This document shows, one piece after another, positions 22,322 through 33,688 of a stretch of DNA of 64,000 nt. Under the pieces are notes generated by a model. The model made no database searches, was not told the DNA's origin, and was given only the letters and a program-made list of their open reading frames with translations. Position 1 is the first letter of the stretch, and each line of letters begins with the position of its first letter. This DNA comes from Neoscytalidium dimidiatum (Eukaryota; Ascomycota; Dothideomycetes; Botryosphaeriales; Botryosphaeriaceae): assembly GCA_037367355.1 (NCBI GenBank), contig CM074698.1, positions 1,736,001 through 1,800,000 of the forward strand, given 5' to 3'. The position numbers and the translations under genes are program-made.

Positions 22322-23812
22322 CTACGGGTTAATCTCCGCCGCAGCAACTTCCTCGTACTCCTCGCCCGCCACGCTCCCATCCGCGGCGAGGATTTTCTTT
22401 GCGCCCATCTTGCAGATCGCGACCTTCCCCACACGAATCCCCTCCGCCCATACGAAGTCCGCGTACCGCGGCAGCAAGTCGGTCGCATCTATCCTGAGAG
22501 GGGCGCGAGCGTCTGGACCATGGCCAGAAGAGGTGTCTTGAGGTTGTGTGGAAGCCTCGCCGGGCAGGGTGTCGACCGTCGTTGCTTCTCCCGCACCCGC
22601 CGCAGGGCCTCCGGCAACTGGCTCCTTTGATGTTCTCGAGAAAGCACCGCGCTTGCCGTAGCCTCTGCCATGCCGGCCTCCTGCTTTGGCGTAAATGGTG
22701 TTCACAACCGTAGCATGTAGCTTCAGGGGCCGCGCATCTTCCACCATCAGCCCTTTCTCCGTGAACAGGGTTCTCAGCCTATCGCAGAATGGATGAAGGC
22801 GGTTTGTCGGGTCTTCCGGGTGTGCGTATAGGATGGAAGTCTGATGTGGAGGATGCATAGAGACGAGCGACTTCAGGTTGATAGTAAGGGGTTCAGGTGA
22901 CGTTGCGGAGGAAACCTCCGGAGCAGTCGCCTCCTGTGTAGAAGCTTCTCCGGATCGAGTCTTTGTCTGCGGTGGTGAGTCCCGCTGCTCCCCATCCTTA
23001 GGCCGTTCCTCCCCGAACGGCTGTGATGGCTCATCCGGATTAGCCCCTGCGGAGCCTACCGCCGGCTCTCTTCCCTCCAGCATCGCTGCCAGATCGAGAC
23101 TCTGCAGCAGCGTCACCGCCTCCTGAACCCTCTGCGGGCTCGTCAGGCTCATCACCCCCAGCGTAAGATGCAGCGTTCCCACCGGCCGCACCGCCTTCTC
23201 CGGAACCGCCGCGGCCTCGGGCCGCCGAGGCTCGCCCTCGGTCCCAAGCTCTTGCTGCCCGCCCTCGAAGCCGACGCCCGCACCGCATCCTCCCGACCTC
23301 ACCACATCCTCCCTGAACCTGCCCAGCGACGCCTGCAGCCGCGGTCTCGACTCCGCCGTCACGAGCGGCACGCAGAGAAAGTGCGTCAACGGCGGCCTCT
23401 TCGCCGGCTTCTGAGCGCCGCCCGAACCCTGCTGCTGCTGCTGCTGCTGTTGGTGCTCCCCGTCAGGGCCCGGAACCGGACCCTTGTACCCGCCCTTCCG
23501 CTTCCCGAACCCGCGGCGAGGCATCGAGGGAGCGGCTTCCGCGGAGCCGACGGCAGCGGTGACTTTTGGTGAAGCCGGCGGCGGGTGGGCCTTTCCGGCG
23601 TCGGGAGCGCTGACGCGGAGCCGCTGATTGCTGGTGGTGGGTTTTACGAAGCGCGGGTGGTTTTGGGGAGGGCCCGAGTCGGTCGATGCGGGAGGAGCTC
23701 GAGACGGAAAGGAATGGGGGGCAGAGCGGTGGAAGGCCGCAACGGCGGTGTATGTATATCCGACGCAGGTGGTGGGCGTGGAGAGCAGCAATCCTGCGGG
23801 GTGGCGGTGCAT
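22322..23812 (-). CDS. AKAP7/ASCC1-like 2H phosphoesterase
   Basis: Single-exon 496-aa protein resembling the AKAP7_NLS/ASCC1 family (PF10469), a 2H phosphoesterase fold linked in other organisms to RNA or cyclic-nucleotide chemistry. Both family H-x-T motifs are present, LHLTLG (about residue 218) and LHATVV in the C-terminal half, and the C-terminus has VWAEGIRVGKVAICKMGAKK. A Gln run of eight (CAG repeat) and a long Ser/Thr/Glu-rich insert sit between conserved blocks. ATG 23812 gives the longest form. The first 96 residues are low-complexity and Pro-rich, and an internal ATG at 23524 (MPRRGFGKRKGGYKGP) is a credible alternative start. No intron is needed. Confidence 0.82.
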   Translation of the reverse strand: MHRHPAGLLLSTPTTCVGYTYTAVAAFHRSAPHSFPSRAPPASTDSGPPQNHPRFVKPTTSNQRLRVSAPDAGKAHPPPASPKVTAAVGSAEAAPSMPRRGFGKRKGGYKGPVPGPDGEHQQQQQQQQGSGGAQKPAKRPPLTHFLCVPLVTAESRPRLQASLGRFREDVVRSGGCGAGVGFEGGQQELGTEGEPRRPEAAAVPEKAVRPVGTLHLTLGVMSLTSPQRVQEAVTLLQSLDLAAMLEGREPAVGSAGANPDEPSQPFGEERPKDGEQRDSPPQTKTRSGEASTQEATAPEVSSATSPEPLTINLKSLVSMHPPHQTSILYAHPEDPTNRLHPFCDRLRTLFTEKGLMVEDARPLKLHATVVNTIYAKAGGRHGRGYGKRGAFSRTSKEPVAGGPAAGAGEATTVDTLPGEASTQPQDTSSGHGPDARAPLRIDATDLLPRYADFVWAEGIRVGKVAICKMGAKKILAADGSVAGEEYEEVAAAEINP

Positions 23813-24672
23813 GCGTCTGCTGAATGACTCACAGCAACACCGCTTGAAGCAAGTAGCGAAAGAAAACAGGACGGTGTCCGAAATAAGAACGAATTGAATT
23901 TTTTATTTCTGCGCGTGGTGCCTGATCTGGTGGTGGTGTTGGGGGGAAACGGTAAGGCTGTTCGTGCCTCATGCAGGTGCGGATCAGGGTTCAACCTATG
24001 AGGTCACACTCCTGACTAACCGAGCCCGCCGCCCGGGTGAATTTTGCGGCTTGAGCGGGTACATGGGGAGCCCGGCGCGAGGCACGGCGAGGAATGGGAT
24101 TGGCGCCCATTTCTGCTGATTCCCCGGGTATCTTGCATAAAAAAACGGGCGATGCACCCGAGGTAGCCGCCGTCGGCGCAGAAGAGGAGTAGCAGCAGCG
24201 GCGGCGGCGGCGGCGGCAAGTCGCAGCTTGAAGCTTGACGGAGCACAGGCGACAACCCAATGGGCGCTGGGACCGGGATACCGCTGCACGCCCCTCTTCC
24301 TCCCCCCTCCCAGCCGCTGACAAGCTCCTGGAACGCATCAACACAAAGCAAAAATCACAACCGCACAGATTGCCGTAATCAACCCATCGTTTAGTACTAA
24401 AGTTAACTCAATGCCGCCAATGCATCCTCTGCCGCGCCGTGGCGCTCGCAGCTTTTCAATCCGAACTGTTCGAAACCCATCGAGTCATGATCCAGACGCG
24501 CTGCCGTATCCCAAATATTTCCCTGCACTCGAGACGACGAGCTCAGGATGATGCAGACGGATTTCCGCTCGGCCAGGAGCTCGTTCATGGCGGTTCCCGA
24601 ACCGCCAGCTTCTGTCTGCAGTCTCGCCCGGTTTTTTCCCTGATCGCTGGTTTATTTTAAATCTTCTGCACC
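23813..24672. other. intergenic region between phosphoesterase and YPD1
   Basis: About 860 bp with a GGC-repeat patch near 24200-24230. It holds the promoter of the upstream minus gene and the 3' UTR of YPD1. Minus-strand open frames here look like shadows of the GC-rich repeat. Confidence 0.45.
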
Positions 24673-25252
24673 CTACGAGGTGGTGGAGCCCTCGTCATGG
24701 TAGAATTTCCGCAGCACCTTCTCCACGTCCTTGAACTCCTGCTTGGCCTGTGCGATCGTCTTGGTCAGCCGCTCGAGGCACACCTCGTCGTCCGGCTCGT
24801 CGTGCGTGCCCGTCTCGTCCTTGTTCGCGCCGAAGTGCTGTATCTTCTCGCAGCTGTCCTTCACCTTGGTCAGCCCGAGCGTGGCCGACGAGCCCTTGAG
24901 GAAGTGTCCGAGCTGCGACAGCTGGGCGAGGTCCTTCTTCTTGCTGCGTTGTACGTGCACCGGGTTAGTACTGGGCCGCGGCGGCGTACATAAAATAGAA
25001 AATAAAAAAAAAAAGGAGAAAGAATAGTGTAGGTGTAGAGTAGCAGCGGGGAGGGGGGGAAACCTACAGATTCGCGTCCATCTTCTCAAAGGTACTTTCG
25101 GCCTGCTGGAAGAAGTCGAAGACAATGCTCTTGCTGAATTCGCGCTCGTCCTCGTCGTCGTCCATCTCGAGGATCTGCTCAAACGTGGCCGTGTCGATGG
25201 CGTCGCCGGCGTCCGGCAGGCCGGTGGAGCCCTCCTCGCTCTGCGATTTCAT
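24673..25252 (-). CDS. YPD1: Ypd1-type histidine phosphotransfer protein
   Basis: HPt protein relaying phosphate from hybrid sensor kinases to response regulators (Ssk1, Skn7) in the osmotic and oxidative stress phosphorelay. Exons 25068-25252 and 24673-24943; the 124-nt intron has donor GTAGGT and an acceptor after ACGCAG, phase 2 (CT|C = Leu62). Product 151 aa, a normal size for the family. The HPt helix reads LSQLGHFLKGSSATLGL with the phospho-accepting His at 75. The N-terminal part has the acidic helix FEQILEMDDDEDEREFS and the partner helix VFDFFQQAESTFEKMD. The start codon is MKSQSEEG at 25252; longer upstream frames run through a tandem duplication and are not coding. Confidence 0.94.
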
Positions 25253-25320
25253 GGCGGTTAGCGGTGGGTGTCGGGCGCGTGAGAAGACGGGGAGGCGAAG
25301 CGCACCCTGTCCTCCGGGTG

Positions 25321-25428
25321 GTCGGTCGCGCCAGCCATGTTTCGTCAATGGGCGCGGGATAGAATGCGGTAGGAGTCGGTCGCGCCAGCCATGTTTCGTC
25401 AATGGGCGCGGGATAGAATGCGGTAGGA
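25321..25428. repeat. perfect tandem duplication, 2 x 54 bp
   Basis: Units 25321-25374 and 25375-25428 are identical by eye. The duplication starts 69 bp upstream of the YPD1 start codon, inside its presumed promoter or 5' UTR. Confidence 0.97.
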
Positions 25429-25633
25429 AAGCGGGATGGTTGGGTTGCTGGCGGGCCCTTTGTGCGCAGCAGCTCGCGTGGCGCGTGTTGGATGAGAACG
25501 GCGGAGTGGTGCCGGCGGGGCGGCAGAAGCGGCGATGATCGGGCTCTCCACAGGGCTCCTGGGTCTGGACTGGGAGCGAGACCTAGGGCAGCTGGGCTGT
25601 GAGCTGCGGGCTGCGGGCTGGGGCGCACGGCAC

Positions 25634-25675
25634 AGGGCTCAGGGCTCAAGGCTCAGGGCTCAGGGCTCAGGGCTT
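25634..25675. repeat. short heptamer tandem (AGGGCTC)n
   Basis: Six units of 7 bp, four perfect and two with one mismatch each. No coding role is apparent. Confidence 0.9.
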
Positions 25676-28600
25676 TGGGGCGGTGGTTTGGATGCAGAGG
25701 CGCTGCTGGTGCGGGAGGTGAGACACAGCTTTGGAGCGGCAGGCAGGGCAGGTTAAGTCCGCGCAACGGGCCGACGAGGCGACAGGAGGATGAGTTAGGA
25801 TTTTTTGAGCCTTTGGAGGGGGAGGGGAGTGGGGTTTGGCGTGCTACTTGGCTGGGATAAGCACGCCGAGTCAGTGCTCTAGGGCAGGCCGGGGGCCCCG
25901 ATTAGGGATGCAGCGGCTGCGGCAGCGGCAGCGCGGGCTCTTCGCGCAGCGCCGATTGCTGCCGCAGAGCACGGCGGGCGCACAGCTTCGACGCTTCGAT
26001 TTTTTGGGGCGTGCCTGCTCGCGGCGGCGGCGGCGCTGCTGGAGCTGGCGGCTGCTGGGGCGCGCACTGCGTCGTCGAAGCCTGCGCAGCGGGCGTGGGC
26101 GCGGGCGCGGGCGCGGGTCCTTGCGCGCGCGCTCGAGCAGGGCAGGTGAGCTCATCCCGAGTCCCGAGGGCAGCCTACTGATGACGCACGAGTAGAGTAA
26201 CAGGCGGCCTGAGAGCAAGCTTGTGCGCAGCATATCAGCCCTCCGCCGCGCGCCAGGTGCCAGTCTCCTCGCAGCTCCGAGGGAGAAGCGCAGTCTAGAA
26301 CGCAGCACGCCCCGAGGCGCCTGTCAGAAGATATACCAGCTCCGGCGCTGCCCAAGGTGCGCTGTCGTCAGTCCGCAGCACGCCCAGCCGCGGTGACGTA
26401 GTGTGACAAGGGCCCGCGCTTTCAGCCTGCCCTTGTCTTGTGCGTGCGCCAATTCCATCGCCCGACGGAGAGACACTTGCCCACCACCAACGCGCCCGCC
26501 TCGAACTGCCCACTGCCCACTCACTGTCCATGCCCACCCTGGCTTCCCGCGCCGCCGTCCGCTGCCTGTGCGGAACCAGCGTGCTCGCCGTCTGCCCGGC
26601 GTGCAGCGATGCAGCGCCCAGCGGCGCGCCGGTGGCCCCTGCGCGCGGGCAGCGGACAGCCCCCCTGAGGCAGGTCATGGCGGCGGACGGTGCCGGGTTT
26701 GGGGCAAGGCTGGGAGTGGTGATCGTTGCTGCTGCTGGCGGTGCGTCAACGGGCGTGGGCCTGCTTTCAGCGCCTCCGCAACCCAACCCACGGCCGCCAG
26801 GCGAGGCGGCTCCATCCGGCCCACTAACGCAGGCCTCCGAAGAGCCCTCGCAGGCCAAGGAAAGCCGACTTGTCATCTGTGCGACTCCGGGCTGTGCCCG
26901 TCACCAGAGCTGCGGTTCGATGCGACCCGGCCGCGCTGTCTGACCGCCGCTCCATCGTCCGATTTGCGAGCCGAACTGCCAGTTCCAAGCTCATGGTGCT
27001 CGCTTTTATGCGGATCAACGCTGCTGACTCGCGCCGCGCTCCTCAATATTTCTTCGTAGCACCACAGCTCATTGCGCCGATGCATGCGCGGCCTGATCAC
27101 AGAAACCCCCCGATCCCCGGCCCAGAGTAGCCTACGCTGCGTCTCGAGAACGACTGTGTGACGGGCAGATGGGCCCTTCGCTAAGCCTTGGAGCTAAGCC
27201 TTGGAGCCACTGCCAGAGCAGCATCGATCGAATCTCGTGAGCCTCATCGTCTTTGCCTAACCCAATCTCAATCCATCATAGCCAGATCATGGCGCCTCAT
27301 GCATAAGCTTGCAATGGGACCCCTCATTTCCAACCGCGCATTCTGGGCGTTCGTACTCCACATTGGAGCCCACCGGGTTTATTGCGCGCCGTATTTCCTC
27401 CAGTCAGCCGAGCCGGCTGACAAGGATGAGCGCGCCGAGCCCATTTTCTTACCCGCATTTCTTCGCAGGGGCCGGAAGCTGCAACACCTCGTTACTTTCA
27501 GCTGGTTGTGCCGAAACTACGCAATCTCGCGTGGCTGTAGAGAATGATCTTCAGGATCTAGGCCCTTGGTGTAACAAAGGGCACAAACAATCGTTAAGGC
27601 ACTCACCAAGTATCTCACAAGTGAATGTGCTGCAGTTCGTTGGACCTAACATCCGCGAATTCTGGAAGCGAAGACGGCTGCATGAGAGCATCTGTTGCGC
27701 ATTCGCGCATGCGATTGGGCAAATGTTTGAACCCTTCCTTACAAGCGCATACTAGGGAACAGCGAAATGACATCAGATCGCGTCACGAAACTTCAATTAG
27801 AGCAATTGCTCTAGGTTGTCCATGCATGTAAGAGATAACCTTAGCCCCGCATCCGACGCCAGTGCCATGGATGGGATTGTCGAATTAGCAATGACCAGTT
27901 GCGAGAACTTGCATGCTGACCACGAAGGGAAATGACGGAAGTCGGCGAAGAGAGATTGATATCAACGAGATGCCCGTAGATCAACCTTCCTAGCCCCTTG
28001 GAGCGGGAATCCTGTTTGCGGCTGATCCTAGGGCGCTGGGTTCTCTCGGAGATGGAGAACCGCTGCGGCAAGGCCAAAAGGCGCACTGAGTTGCACATCC
28101 GTTTAGCGAATGATTTGCAGGACGATGAAGATGATGCAGGAGATGTGTGAGCGAACGAGATGAGAGGGGAGATAAGTGAGGGTGATCAGCACGACCCTGG
28201 ATTACTTGCAGATGCTCTCGATTCAGCCCTTGTTTATCAAACACCAACCAGCTTCGGACGTGCTACACGTCACATCCCAGGAGACGCTGGTTGGCATGCA
28301 ATCCTGCCCGATGCACAAATGGTATCTCAATCCAACTCCTGCCATGTAACATGCGAAGAACAGAGACTGGGCCAGCCAATTCTTCATGGTCCTGATGCGA
28401 AGTTGGTATTGCAATCATCCTCTGAGCTGGGGATGCTCAGTGCAGATCTTAGCTAGTTTCTTCGCTGGCACGAAATGCTCTCGCAGTTCTCTTTTGATAG
28501 CTACCTGAACCCGCGCGAATATTCGAAGGGAGGAATTTTGTAGGCAAACAAGCGGAGGAAGCAAGGACAATCAGGAAGGATTGAGGTGAGGCTGGAGAAA

Positions 28601-28788
28601 CAGATTCTCCGCCTTACCCCCGGCACGTGCTCGGCTCATGTCGGGATCGCCATGCTCGAGTCGCTGCCATCGCCACCGATCTCGCAGCTTCAAGACTCGG
28701 GCAGTCACATCGCTACAATCAATTTATTCCCGCACTCCACTCTTCCTGCTCTCCTCTACATCCGACTTTCATGCAACGAGACGCTACA

Positions 28789-29244
28789 ATGCGCGCCATA
28801 CTCCGACCCCAGCTCTTCACGCATCGCTTCGCATCAAGCGTCCGCTACGCCTCCAACTTCCGCGTCTCGCCAGCACCGCACCGTCTACCGGAAGATGAGC
28901 AAAAGATTTTCGAAGAGCTTCAACGCCGCTCGACAGGCGCGTTCAGCACTCCTCGTGAAGCTCCCGCCATCAATCAATCGCCAAATTCTGCTTCACCTGC
29001 AACACCGGCCTCACGTCCGCAAATCAACCAGTCTCCCGACTCAGTTGCTGAAGAGAAGGTATACAAGGTGAATGCGGATGGCGAAGGCGAGGAACTCCAT
29101 CCCGACATCAGGAGAGGCGCAAGGCCCGAATTCGAGGGTGACGTCAACCCCAAGACGGGCGAGGTTGGAGGTCCCAAAAACGAGCCGCTCAGGTGGGGCG
29201 CAAGTGGTGACTGGAGCTTCAACGGAAGAGTCACCGACTTCTAA
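28789..29244 (+). CDS. SDH8: succinate dehydrogenase assembly factor 4 (Sdh8/SDHAF4)
   Basis: Mitochondrial matrix chaperone that binds flavinylated Sdh1 before joining Sdh2 (DUF1674, PF07896). Single exon, 151 aa from ATG 28789 (MRAILRPQLFTHRFASSVRY), whose Arg/Ser-rich N-terminus is a good mitochondrial presequence. The diagnostic C-terminal signature is complete: LHPDIRRGARPEFEGDVNPK, TGEVGGPKNEPLRWG, GDWSFNGRVTDF and the stop. A Pro/Ser/Gln-rich linker with a repeated INQSP motif sits between presequence and signature. An in-frame ATG 18 nt upstream (28771) would add MQRDAT and is also possible. Confidence 0.95.
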   Translation: MRAILRPQLFTHRFASSVRYASNFRVSPAPHRLPEDEQKIFEELQRRSTGAFSTPREAPAINQSPNSASPATPASRPQINQSPDSVAEEKVYKVNADGEGEELHPDIRRGARPEFEGDVNPKTGEVGGPKNEPLRWGASGDWSFNGRVTDF

Positions 29245-32034
29245 GCAGGTAGCCGATGGGATGCTGGGGCACACGCGGAGGAGCATGATTTCTGGCGGTG
29301 AAGGGAAAGAATGACTGAGCGGAGATAAGGGAACATCGCTTGAATCATGGAGGCGCATGCGGAAAGGTCGACCCGACCCTGCCGTCTCGTGCGGACAGCG
29401 TCAGCGGCGATTCTAGCGCGGAGATCAGATGTTAAGCTCTCGGGGGCTGGTTCCGGGCGTGTTGAAACCAGCTCGCTGACGCTGGTTTTCCCTCGGAGTG
29501 TCTCCGGCCAGCGGACCCCCTTCCGCAAGACATGTCGCTAGACAGGCCGCAGGCAGCTACTGCATGAGAGGCATCCGGATGACAAAACGAACGCTCCAAT
29601 CATGCTTGGAGCTCGTAGCACCATGATGGCAAGGATGAAAACGTCGGATACCCGGCTTTAACCGCACCATGTTGTTGCCAGATGAATTTATTTGTAACCA
29701 TCTGTTGTACGGATACGGGGTCATCCTTTACCACAAGCAGTACCAGTTGCAGGCCGACATGGCACACAGGACGCAAAGGGTGACACAAAAACGCTCATGT
29801 TTGACGCGACGCCTCTTGAACCTCTTATGATTGGTAACTGTCCGAGGACTTACGAGGTAGGAGCAGATTCTCGCCGCGCATGCTTGGCAATCCCACGGGC
29901 TCGTAAGGTTCGTCGAGAGCCCCTCCTGGTTCGTAGCCGAAGAACCCAGCCGGTGCATGGTCATCGACGATCCGTCATCATGTATCTTGCAGGCTCGCAC
30001 GTACCCCATGATAGCCCCGCGCGGTTTCCTATCTCCTTTCCACTCCCTTGAATTTCCCTTGCAAGGCGGTTCAAAGAGAAAGGCGTGCAGTGGGCATAGG
30101 CGTTTCTCGCCCCGCAGCCGCAGACGCGCCGCCCCGGAAAGGCCTGGCGCACAGGCATAGCGTCGAACAAGACCCTTATGATCGCCCATAGATCGACGTC
30201 AGACTCCGACTGCGCTTCCCACCGTCACCATCATCGCCAGCTCCAGTCCCTGGTCGATTGGGTCCGGAAGACTAGCAAAGAGCAAGCGCCGCCGTTCGCC
30301 CTCCATTCGTAAGTCTTCTCCTTCCGCGGCACGTACTTTGCGGCACCACGTGCGTCCATTAAATGGCTCATGTCCAGCCATTCCCTTCTCTGCCCTGCTG
30401 TGTCTCCGACGCACAGCGTCGCCGTTTCTGCCCTGCGCTTCTCGCGGACTAGCCTGGAGCACGCTGGTCAACGGGGAGCTATTCAGCCGGACGCTGATGG
30501 CGCACCTGCTTGGTGTCCCGCATCCGCACAGTAAACCGGACCACGTACGTATCCGTATGTCACTCATCGGACGCATCAATCTAGATCGCGTTCCATCGGC
30601 CGGCTGAGTCGGCCGCTATCCGGTGATATTCGCGCAGCTCTTGTCCCAACGGAATGAGAGAGCCCATTGCCGCAACGGCTTCACCGAGAATAGAGCTGCT
30701 CGAGCCTGAGTATCCCAGTGTATCCAACTTATAGCGATAGCTGGCTCCTATGTAGCTTAGCCTCAATCAGATTGCGCACGATGCCGTTCGCCCCTCTCCT
30801 GTGATATAATCTGGCTCATCCCGGTTTTGACGCCTCGGATACCGTCGCGTAAATTCCATCGTTTGTCAGGTCCAACAGAGAGCCGCCCGAAAACTTCGTA
30901 CGAAGCTTATTGTTCCTTGTCTCTCCCCTGCCTGTGCCTGATTCACCACAGCGGCCCCTTCCCCTTTGGTCGAAATAGTTTCTATATTTTCTTCCTTGCA
31001 CCTTTTTTTTTTCAGCCCTGGAGCAAGACAAAGGTTAAGAGACGGCAAGGACCCTGCTCCGCTGGTTCGGCCCTCCGTCGTAATCCAGCCCAGGAACCTA
31101 ACGTTGTCCTACGCCGTTTAAGGTTGACCGCTACATTCTTCCCCCTTCTCCCCAACGAACCCAATCCCGCAGCGCCAGAACCCCTGCAAAACCAAAAGGA
31201 CCTGTGTCATGAAACCGTTTCCGATGCGACAGTAACGATCGATTGTTTCCATTTCATTCTCTTCCAAAACATTCGATCGTCGGAAGCGTATCCCCGACGG
31301 TAAACGGGACGGCTGCCGCGTTTTAATCGAGAAACGGAGCGAGGGAAAACCAGGCGGCGAATTGCGCGAGTGAACCGGGAGTTCGTTTTGCATGTGTACG
31401 TGCATGTATTGAGGCACGGTGTGGGTGTGTATGCGCGCACGCGAGTGCCGGTACATCGCGCTTGCCGTGTGTGGAAAGAGGAAGAGGAAGCACGACACTG
31501 AGCGAGGTTACGGAAACGTGCTGCTGCTGCTGCCGGTGCTGCTGGTTGCCTATCGTAAGCGGGGGATAGAGGGATCCAGATCGTATGCGCGCATTATTCT
31601 CTTGCCGCAGCAACGACTCTGACTGATCTCTTCCATCCTACCTCTTCTTTTCTTGCTCCTTCAAAAACCCCCCGGTCACAGTTCCCGTCTCCGCGAGGCA
31701 CCAAAAGAGGAGAAGGAGAAAGGCTGTGGTTCTTTTTTATTTCCCGCCTGCCCAGGCTGCTCTGGATTACCGTACTTTTAAACATTCCTCTGGACCCGCC
31801 ACTTCCTCTGTTGACACCTTCTTTTCGTCTTTGCGTCTTTTATTTAGTTTACGTCGTTTCACGGTGGAACGCTCCGTCAAACCGCAAAGCAGGCAACCAC
31901 CTCCGGAAACCCCCGACCTCAGTGTTTGAAACCAGCCGTAAGGCACGCCTTAACGCACCCCAAGCATTCTTACATCTCTTGCAATCCGAACACTTGTAGC
32001 AGCCCTACAGAAGCAAAAAAATTCCGTTTTCGCC
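29245..32034. other. gene-free stretch between SDH8 and the tetraspanin
   Basis: About 2.8 kb. Open frames are short and overlap on both strands, with no motif. The last 700 bp before 32035 are pyrimidine-rich, as in fungal promoters and leaders, and probably belong to the tetraspanin gene. Confidence 0.45.
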
Positions 32035-33461
32035 ATGGCTCACAGCAAGCGCTCCGTCGTCACTGTGTTCAGTGTCATCGTAAGTAACCGCGCGAGAGCC
32101 ACGCCAAGCCCTCAATGGCCCAATGCCAACCAATTGCTCCAATGCGGCCGTGAAAGCTCACTAGAACCCACCACAGTACCTCGTCACCCTCACCGTCGTA
32201 GCCTGGTAAGCGGAGACCCTCCCAGTAAACACAACGACAAGCTCCACAACCTCAAACCGTACCTGCATATAACGCATAGAACACCAACTCCCCGGCCTCG
32301 ACCCCACCAATTGGCACATCCGTACATCCCAAAAACCGACCGCGCAACTGACCTCCGGCACACCCAGCTACGCCCACTACTCGACCCAACGCCTCTCGCT
32401 CCCGCTCCCCTCCGCCCTGACCGGGCTCACCATCATCCTCCCCTTCCTCCACGGCATCGCCGTCGACCGCCTCACGCGCATCACGCGCGTCAGGTCGCCG
32501 CACCCGCTCTCCCTCCGCCGCTCCTCCACCACGTCCAACTCCTCCCCGCGCCTCCAGCAGCGCCACCTCCTCCGCCACCGCCGCCGCCACACCACCCTCG
32601 CCTCGCTGGCCCTCGTCCTCCTGACCATCACGGCCGCCGCCCTCGCCACGCTCGGCGCCACGCACGTCGGCCCCCCCGCCGCGCTGACCTGCGGCCTCGA
32701 GGACGCGTGGCGCCGCCTCTACCGCGGCGGCAGCGAGCCCGAGCTGCGCCGCATCCAGGACGCGTTCGACTGCTGCGGCCTGCGCTCCGTGGACGACATG
32801 GCCTGGCCGTTCGCCCGGCGCGACAAGGACGGCCGCCCGGCGCGGAGCACGTGCGCGCGCACGTACGGGCGGGAGCGCGCGTGTCTGGGGAGCTGGCGGC
32901 GGGAGGAGAGGGTCGTGGGCGCGTTGGTGGTGGTCGTTTGCGTCGGGGTTTGGGTGTGGGAGGTAAGTTCTCTCCCCCTTTAATCTTTTTCTTCAAAATT
33001 TTTTTCAATTTTTTTTTTCTGTTAGGGAGGATGTTGTGTAGTGCAAATGAGCATGAGATTTGGAAAGTTGGAAAAAGAGAAGGAATGCTGATGGCGACTG
33101 TGGCCTGCAGATGCTCGTCGTGTATTTCCCCTCGCGCCGCCCGTCCTGGCTTTCCCGCGTCGCGGAGGTTACAAAACCGAACAACACTCATGTCAATGGC
33201 AACGGAGACGCTCGCCGTGCCGTCGGGTACCACGATGCCGAGAATGGCAATGCGGGCCACATCGACACTCCCATCGTCCGCGTCGAGGACGCCGATGCCG
33301 ACGCCGAAGACGAGACGGGCGACTCTCCGCGCTCGAGGCAGGGAAGCGTGCAGAGGGCGATTGAGGCGCGTTTGGGCATTGATGGCGAGCACGATGAGCA
33401 TCACACGCTGGTAGCCTCGTCCCCAGCGACTCGGGAGGAGAATGGGTGGGAAAGGTCGTAA
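32035..33461 (+). CDS. TSP3: fungal tetraspanin, Tsp3-like
   Basis: Four-pass membrane scaffold protein. Exons 32035-32079, 32177-32205, 32368-32962 and 33111-33461; introns 97, 162 and 148 nt; product 339 aa. Splicing into 32368 (CCCAG|C TAC GCC) restores TVVACYAHYSTQRLSLPLP, matching fungal Tsp3 N-termini; the nearer acceptor at about 32280 would create a stop. Membrane segments are at about 6-24, 36-57, 100-122 and 206-229. The large loop between TM3 and TM4 has the tetraspanin CCG motif (C160-C161-G162, within IQDAFDCCGL) plus further Cys. Odd points are a 29-nt second exon, an Arg-rich loop between TM2 and TM3, and a long acidic C-terminal tail. The assignment to Tsp3 rather than Pls1 rests on this layout. 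Confidence 0.85.
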
Positions 33462-33688
33462 AACGAATAAAGGCCGACACGCTGGAAACGAACAAGATAA
33501 AAAATGATTGGTGTCAGAAGAGAGAGGTTTTGGTGTTTCTTTCTATGGAGGCGTCTTGTAGGAGGGAGCGGGTCCGTGATATCCAAATTGGCTTTTTATT
33601 TTTCGTGGGATTCTAGGTATATGAACCTACGTGCTGGACTACTCTTTTCCTAATTTGACACTCGCGCTGGTCACGAGGTCAGCTGCCA

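Larger units (their letters stand above)
25253..28788. other. long gene-poor stretch upstream of YPD1 and SDH8
   Basis: About 3.5 kb. It carries a 2 x 54-bp tandem duplication (25321-25428), a heptamer repeat (25634-25675) and GC-rich sequence to about 27100, then more balanced sequence. Several overlapping open frames exist (for example 26403-27059 in two frames), but none shows a motif, intron signals or a consistent frame. Promoters of the divergent YPD1 and SDH8 lie at its ends. Confidence 0.45.

Noticed and set aside
24476..24490. Box-B-like GTTCGAAACC, considered as a tRNA
   Set aside because: The flanks do not pair into a T-stem, and no D-arm or acceptor stem fits upstream.
25321..25428. 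The 54-bp repeats considered as a CRISPR-like array
   Set aside because: Only two directly abutting copies without spacers, in a eukaryotic genome; this is a plain tandem duplication.
26403..27059. 218-codon plus frame and an overlapping frame at 26440-26943
   Set aside because: Two frames are open over the same GC-rich DNA, both Arg/Pro/Ala-rich, without motifs or good start context.
32206..32280. Nearer acceptor for tetraspanin intron 2 (at CATAG, about 32280)
   Set aside because: It yields an immediate TGA after the phase-2 donor. The acceptor ending at 32367 keeps the frame and restores the expected N-terminal sequence.
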